DNA of 64,000 nt from Adiantum capillus-veneris (lineage: Eukaryota; Streptophyta; Polypodiopsida; Polypodiales; Pteridaceae): the NCBI GenBank assembly GCA_014529385.2, contig CM043967.1, positions 87,221,278 through 87,285,277 on the forward strand, read 5' to 3'. Position 1 is the first letter of the stretch. Each line of letters begins with the position of its first letter. Positions 59,388 to 64,000 of the stretch are shown piece by piece. The position numbers and the translations under genes are program-made. The notes beneath the pieces are model-generated. The model made no database searches and had not been told where the DNA came from. It saw only the letters and a program-made list of their open reading frames with translations.

Positions 59388-60189
59388 AAACCCTAAACTA
59401 TTGTGAATGGATGAATGAGTATGAAGGATTTTCTAACTGGACGACAGAAGAAGAAGAGCTCCAAGCACAACTAGACGAACTCCGCATCTCCATCGAAGCT
59501 CGAGTTCCAGGCGTAACGGTAATCGATTTGAAGTGGGAGAGTCAACCAACGTGCCAAACCCAGTAGATATACATAAGCCAAGTGCCAAGAAGAAGAAGGA
59601 GGAGGTGGAAACCATGTCCGCAACCTACAACCAACCAACAACAACAAAATGGAAGGAGCTCTGCACAATAGAGAATCAACACTATTCTACTTTGAGAATC
59701 GGGTAACTCAAGTCACCGAGGTAATTATCATAGTCAGTTTTCAAGTCGCACCTGATGCTGCAGCACAGATAACAGAAGCATTGGCTCACACTCTCACTAG
59801 AGAAACTAGGGATCTACTGACTTTGTTTCAGGAAAGAACACCACCCTCTCCTACAAGCTTGGACAGTGACTAAGCACCTCTAAGCTTCACATGCATCAGT
59901 ACAACCTACCTCAAGACAGATCACACATACCAACACGTGTACACTCAATCAAGGTAATATTGGACTTGAAGATTCACTATCAGCACGTCATTGACACCAT
60001 GCCGGGTGGGGAGCGGTTTTTTGAGGTTCTGGCATCAAATCAGCCATTTGTTTTACCTTTGGTACAAGCAAATGTACCGTTTGAAGTTTTAATCTATGTC
60101 CTAGTATAATAGGGTATACACGCCTCCTTGTAAAGAAGAAAAATTTTGCAAGTTAAGAAGTGTGTCTTTCTAGCTCTCTCTCAGTAATC
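59388..60189 (+). pseudogene. Retroelement leader / gag N-terminal coding, frameshifted
   Basis: Open pieces in different frames: from 59411 (MNEYEGFSNWTTEEEELQAQ), 59649-59873 (PDAAAQITEALAHTLTRET) and 59891-60109. They read like the variable N-terminal part of a plant gag but stops separate them. Confidence 0.45.
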
Positions 60190-60849
60190 ATGGCAAGTGT
60201 AGCATTTCCAACCTTTATTGGGAAGGTGGGCGAGGATGCTGCAGACTTTCTAGACAACTTGGAAATAGCATGTGTCATCTCTGCGAGAGATGATGATGCT
60301 TCACGCTTGCGCATCTTCCCACTTCTAATGAAGGTGGAGGCAAGATCATGGTACAATGCCTTGGCACAAGAAACCAAGGAACGGTGGGACTTATTAAGGG
60401 CAGCCTTTGTCAAGCGTTTTGGAGAGGGCACAACATCAGAGAAGCTATGGCAATTGCTGACAGAGTTGAAGCAGGGCAGTATGCTGGAATACGCATCATA
60501 TGAGTCAAAGTTTGTAGATTTATGGGGGCGATGGTTTGCATCGCTAAGAGAGGATTTCCAGAAGGAAATGATCAGATTCTATGAGCTAGAGCATACAGAA
60601 GCAAATGGTGTTGTCAGTTTTGTGATAAATCTTGATGAATGTGAGATTATTAAGAACAGAAAAATTGAGAGGATTTCCATAACTTTAATGAACAGAGCAT
60701 TGAAACCGAAGGATACCAAGTACTTCAGCGTGCAATCGGAGAAGAATGTCTGGTGGCTAGGTGCTTTTGAAGTAGAGAGTGAAGACTTTGATGTTCTGGA
60801 TTGGGTTTTCCATCAAACAACAATACCCGAAGTCATTAATGCACAATAA
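60190..60849 (+). CDS. Chimeric ORF: retroviral-type gag domain fused in frame to transposase-like sequence
   Basis: ATG 60190 opens MASVAFPTFIGKVGEDAADF and runs through a typical Retrotrans_gag domain (RIFPLLMKVEARSWYNALAQ, LRAAFVKRFGEG, YASYESKFVDLWGRW). Near 60540-60560 the protein changes character without a stop or frameshift into EANGVVSFVINLDECEIIKN, which I read as the region of the first catalytic Asp of the transposase-like gene. The frame ends at TAA 60847-60849; the same frame continues beyond it. Gag is a particle protein; the fusion would put this module in front of the transposase core under a retroelement LTR. No evidence of expression can be read from sequence. Confidence 0.6.
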   Translation: MASVAFPTFIGKVGEDAADFLDNLEIACVISARDDDASRLRIFPLLMKVEARSWYNALAQETKERWDLLRAAFVKRFGEGTTSEKLWQLLTELKQGSMLEYASYESKFVDLWGRWFASLREDFQKEMIRFYELEHTEANGVVSFVINLDECEIIKNRKIERISITLMNRALKPKDTKYFSVQSEKNVWWLGAFEVESEDFDVLDWVFHQTTIPEVINAQ

Positions 60850-62105
60850 TTAGGGGAAGAGCTTGAAGTTGAAGGGTTTGGAAGTTACAGGGTGGAATGG
60901 CACATGGGAGGAGACCTTAAAACCCTTAAATGTATGTACAATGTCTCCAAAGGAGCTATGGCAAAGAGCCCTTTTCTGTATTGTATGGCATCAGCAAAAG
61001 AATGTAATCCTGCAAATTGGAACAAAGCACCCAATAGGCATACTCAAGATCCAAACTTCAAAGCAGTTTTAAATATTCCACTTGCTAATGTCCACATATG
61101 CACTCTGCATGCTCTTTGCAGAATTGTGGAGAAAATTGTACATCTGTATGTGGGGTTTGCCTGGAAGTTATAGCCAAAAGCAGCTAGAGATACTGCAATC
61201 AAATGTATTGAAAGGGTTTTATCAGAAATTGGCCTTCACAGTGGTAAGGTTAAGATTGAAACAGACCTGAAGAGGTCTTCAAATGGAAACAATGTGCCTA
61301 GAAAGGTATTTGTTGGTGGTGTGAAGGCCATAGCTTTCCTAGGGTTTCATGGCAAACTAGGAAAGGTAAATGCCAAGAAGGGTTCATCCAATGTGAAGTA
61401 TAACCAGTGGAAAGCTCTCCACAATGCCATCAAAGATCATGGTCTTGAAGGTACATCAAGAAACAAAAAGGCAGAGGTATGGGAATCACTAGACAAAGTA
61501 TTTTCCTACTGTGATAAGACATCCTGGGGCAAAAATGATCTGCCAAATTTTAAGAAAGTGCTCAATAACTTCAGAAGTGCAATGAAAGATTCTTGGGATC
61601 AGGATTTCACACATTACATGGTAAGTTTTTTATTTATTTTCTGACCTTTTTAATATGTACATACTTTTAGTTTGGAAGCATATGATTAATCTCATACTTA
61701 CTAATTATTGACACACTTTTACTTTGCCAGCATATAATTTACAATCACACTCCCTGGTTTGTAAAGAGATGAGGCTCCCTGTCCATATGGTCTACACAAG
61801 GCATGGAGAAATCCCATTATCAAGCAAGAACCAAGTTTTTCAAGCATACAAGACATGGAGGAGGTGCAGTGAAGGCAAACAGCTTGCTTGAGGTTTTCCA
61901 ATGGTTCTATAGACAAATATGGCATAGAACCAGATCAAAAATGACAAAGAAAGCACTACTGAACTCAGATTTAGCAAATGCCTTACACAGGAACAAGCAG
62001 AAAAGACAAAATTCATATAATAGTTCATATGCAAATGAAAAATTCTTACAATGGCTAGCTACAAGAGAGAGACAAGGTAGAAAGTGGGCCAAAGTACAGG
62101 TTTGA
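60850..62105 (+). pseudogene. Transposase-like gene, 3' part (core and C-terminus)
   Basis: The frame continues from 60850 to a donor ATG|GTAAGT (exon end 61620) with TAG at 61171-61173. An intron ends TTTGCCAG at 61730, and the last exon runs 61731-62105 with TGA at 61770-61772. Landmarks: HMGGDLKTLKCMYNVSKGA (candidate second Asp, 60913-60915), SPFLYCM (a CxxC with its first Cys changed to Phe), CTLHALCRIVEK, then WSTQGMEKSHYQARTKFF (candidate Glu, 61806-61808). With the Asp in VINLDECE (60634-60636) this gives a D-D-E order with a CxxC after the second D, as in several cut-and-paste transposase superfamilies. The C-terminus is basic. Three in-frame stops, no frameshifts. Confidence 0.6.
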
Positions 62106-62111
62106 GCAAAG

Positions 62112-63620
62112 TCAGTCTTTTGATGAAGGTACATCAACTTCACCCCTAAACTTCAGAAACTTCTGCTTATTGTAGCCTATCATTTGTCTCTTGAGGTCCC
62201 CAGAGTGGGCAAGCACATAGGATGCCATTGTTGCAAAATAACCAGCTCTAGAACCAGTAAGGCCAGGGAAGAATCCAAAAATTATGATGGCTTCCTCCTT
62301 TTCCACCAATATTAACTTCTCTAACGCTGGAGGAAGCTGATATGAACCAAAAACCTTTGCAAGTGCTTTAATTGCAATCATTGGCAGCAATGGTTCTCTT
62401 GTAAACTTGTTATGGAATATAATGACAGTCTCTTTGTTGAGCTTCCCAATAAAGTGTCCCAAGCTCTAGTTCCTTCCTAAATTTAAGGGTCTGGAACCCT
62501 CCCCCCTGCCAAGGAATTTGTCTGTGTCCAGTATTTCAATCTACAAAAATATGTCTTGGTTAATTGTTCAGCACATTAATAAGACAGGGAAAAATGGTCA
62601 TTAACATACCTTAGGAGACTCATCCTCCTCAAACAAGGCAGGTTCCCATATATCAATGGATCTAGTTGGCCTTACTTCATAATCTGTGGTCTTTTCCTCT
62701 CCCATATGCTCTATTTTAAGCCTTTTCTGGATCTCATTGAACTCCTCTTCAGAAGGTACACCCTGTTGCTCATATCTCAGAACAATGTCCTGCACATGCT
62801 TTCCAACACTTGAGCTGTCAATAAAATTTTCTGCCTCTGTGTCCAAGACTGCTAAGGGGCAAGGTGAGTAATCAATAAATCCTATGTCATTAGATCCCCA
62901 CTCAGACAAAACTGCCAAAGCATAATCTTCCCTTAGATCAAAAAGATGATGAATGTCATTCAGCAAAACATATTCCTTTTTGTTAACTTTGTATGTGGGA
63001 AATGTTGCTGTGCAATGCAAAGGATCAACATCTTCATCCTCAATGTCAACATTCTCCACTTTAGTGATGTTTTTTGCTTTAAATTTTGCAATGTCCAGCA
63101 TCTTAGTGCTTTGTAGCTTCTCTTCCTCTTCATGGAACTCCATCTCTATCTCCTCTTTCTCCTGGCCCTCCTCAGCCTGGGAAATCTGCTTTGGAATCTC
63201 TTTTCCCTCCGGTGTTGGGAGTACACTGAAGAAAATGATAAGTCCAAGGTCATAATCTACCAACTGGCAATGCATATTACCATGAAATTTGCAAGGCTTT
63301 ATGATCTTTTGCCAGTCTGGATGAAGGCTTGACCACTTCTTTTCAATACCTGTCCTTGACAAGCTACCTGCTTTGCATATATCAACAAAATGAACAAGAT
63401 TGTCAAGCCTGTGATCTCTGATCAATTCTGTATATATCTCTATCAAGTCACTAATTTGTGTAGAGAAGCCATCCACAAGTGCTTGAAGATCAAAGGCAGC
63501 ATTAAAAATCTGCTTGACACTTTGAAATCTTGTAAGTTCATTAACTTTGTAAAGAAAAGACATCAGCCTATCATCAGCGGTCTCTTGTATATCCTCTGTA
63601 TCCATTATGACAATCCACAA
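62112..63620 (-). pseudogene. Unknown protein gene convergent with the transposase-like gene (two exons)
   Basis: Reading leftward, ATG is at 63605 (MDTEDIQETADDRL). Exon 1 runs to 62610 with donor CCTAAG|GTATG, a 69-bp intron ends TTTTTGTAG, and exon 2 is 62540-62112. Splicing keeps the frame (ESPK-IEILDTDKF). One in-frame TAG lies at 62468-62466. The protein would be about 475 residues: a helical N-terminal part (RFQSVKQIFNAAFDLQALVD), HPDWQKIIKPCKFHGNMHCQL, an acidic linker (EEGQEKEEIEMEFHEEEEK), YVLLNDIHHLFDLREDYAL, and a C-terminus with LPPALEKLILVEKEEAIIIF. I recognise no family. Its stop is only 6 bp from that of the transposase-like gene, so the two are probably one transposable unit. 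Confidence 0.6.
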
Positions 63621-64000
63621 ATGCTCAGCTGAAAAAGAGAAAAGAGAAGTCTATCAAGACATTAACCACCCTTCTTTATATCAAGTCTACAAACAAATTA
63701 AAAGCATAAAATTGTCAAGCAAATTAAGCGCACAAATTAAGCGCAAGAAAAAAAGAATTACATAAAATTGTGACATGCTAACTTGCTATGCGAACTGTGA
63801 GGGGTTAAGAGAAACTCGACACTCACTAACTACGCGCACGGAGTGACACTTGGTACGCGATTTCCTATTGCTAGGAAGAGGTCGACGTCTCCCAAAATCG
63901 CGCACGGGTGTCGCGGTGTCTCTCTTGGAGGGTTGGAGGCTTAATTTTGAAGCCTTGTGAATGACAATAAGTGAAAAAACGGGTTGGGTAGGTTCCTTTT
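63621..64000. other. Upstream flank of the minus-strand gene
   Basis: AT-rich, then CG-rich from about 63790 (GCGCACGG, GTACGCG, ATCGCGCACGGG). Such a CG-rich end may be the promoter of the minus-strand gene or the terminal region of the element; the window stops before a terminal repeat can be recognised. Confidence 0.4.

Larger units (their letters stand above)
57426..60555 (+). mobile_element. 5' part of an LTR retroelement (LTR, PBS, leader, gag start) inside the transposase-like gene
   Basis: An LTR-like region ends CTCTCA at 59335. It has a promoter-like CCCTATATAAGG at about 58481 and an (AC)n tract at about 58519-58542. Two bases later comes a tRNA-derived primer-binding site (59338), then a leader with gag-like N-terminal coding (ATG 59411, EEEELQAQLDELRISIEA) and the gag core (60190 on). 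There is no protease, RT or 3' LTR. The left LTR boundary is not fixed. At about 60555 the gag frame passes directly into transposase-like sequence. Confidence 0.6.

Noticed and set aside
61719-62143. Minus-strand ORFs opposite the last transposase-like exon
   Set aside because: The plus strand carries the recognisable exon with splice site and motifs; the minus frames are shadows.

Overview
This window looks like nuclear DNA from a land plant with a large, transposon-filled genome. The evidence is plant-type splice sites (polypyrimidine tract plus AG, AAG|GT donors), several Ty3/Gypsy retrotransposons including one with the plant-specific second RNase H, an interstitial (TTTAGGG)n block, and stop codons that mostly sit where CAG is expected. 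A non-seed plant such as a fern would fit, but that is a guess. No prokaryotic, plastid or mitochondrial gene order is visible, and almost every coding unit is broken or incomplete.

Layout. 1-12.9 kb holds SET-domain and FCP1/NIF-phosphatase-like exons embedded in huge arrays of short monomers with the core CCACCACTTGTCCAA. The array is in one orientation before the genes and mostly the other after them, and one block is duplicated about 6.4 kb apart. 13.0-14.7 kb holds an unrecognised ORF, an 18-G tract and a probable 3' LTR. 14.7-16.0 kb is a frameshifted protein-kinase pseudogene that runs into a 175-bp satellite (16.0-17.3 kb). 17.6-28.7 kb holds an old LTR fragment and a nearly complete minus-strand Tat-like Gypsy element (Gypsy-1, 18951-28666) with LTRs of identical length once a 1-kb foldback insertion is removed. 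This element sits in a palindrome belonging to a ~282-bp repeat array that continues to 29.5 kb.

31.4-41.6 kb holds a protease remnant and a plus-strand Gypsy element (Gypsy-2) with an extra coiled-coil ORF after integrase and a 603-bp inverted-repeat insertion between RT and RNase H. 41.6-50.1 kb is a minus-strand, heavily rearranged third Gypsy (Gypsy-3). 50.1-55.9 kb holds another accessory-type retroelement ORF followed by a tandem array of LTR-plus-PBS units.

The most interesting region is 56.3-63.6 kb. It contains a spliced, transposase-like gene on the plus strand and a second spliced gene of unknown function on the minus strand, meeting tail to tail with only a few bases between them. 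I read this as the coding part of a two-gene DNA transposon of a type I cannot name. Its transposase-like gene has been invaded by an LTR retroelement fragment whose gag start is fused in frame to the transposase, and whose primer-binding site copies a complete 50-nt 3' half of a Thr(UGU)-type tRNA.

All functional statements come from reading motifs; no database search was run.
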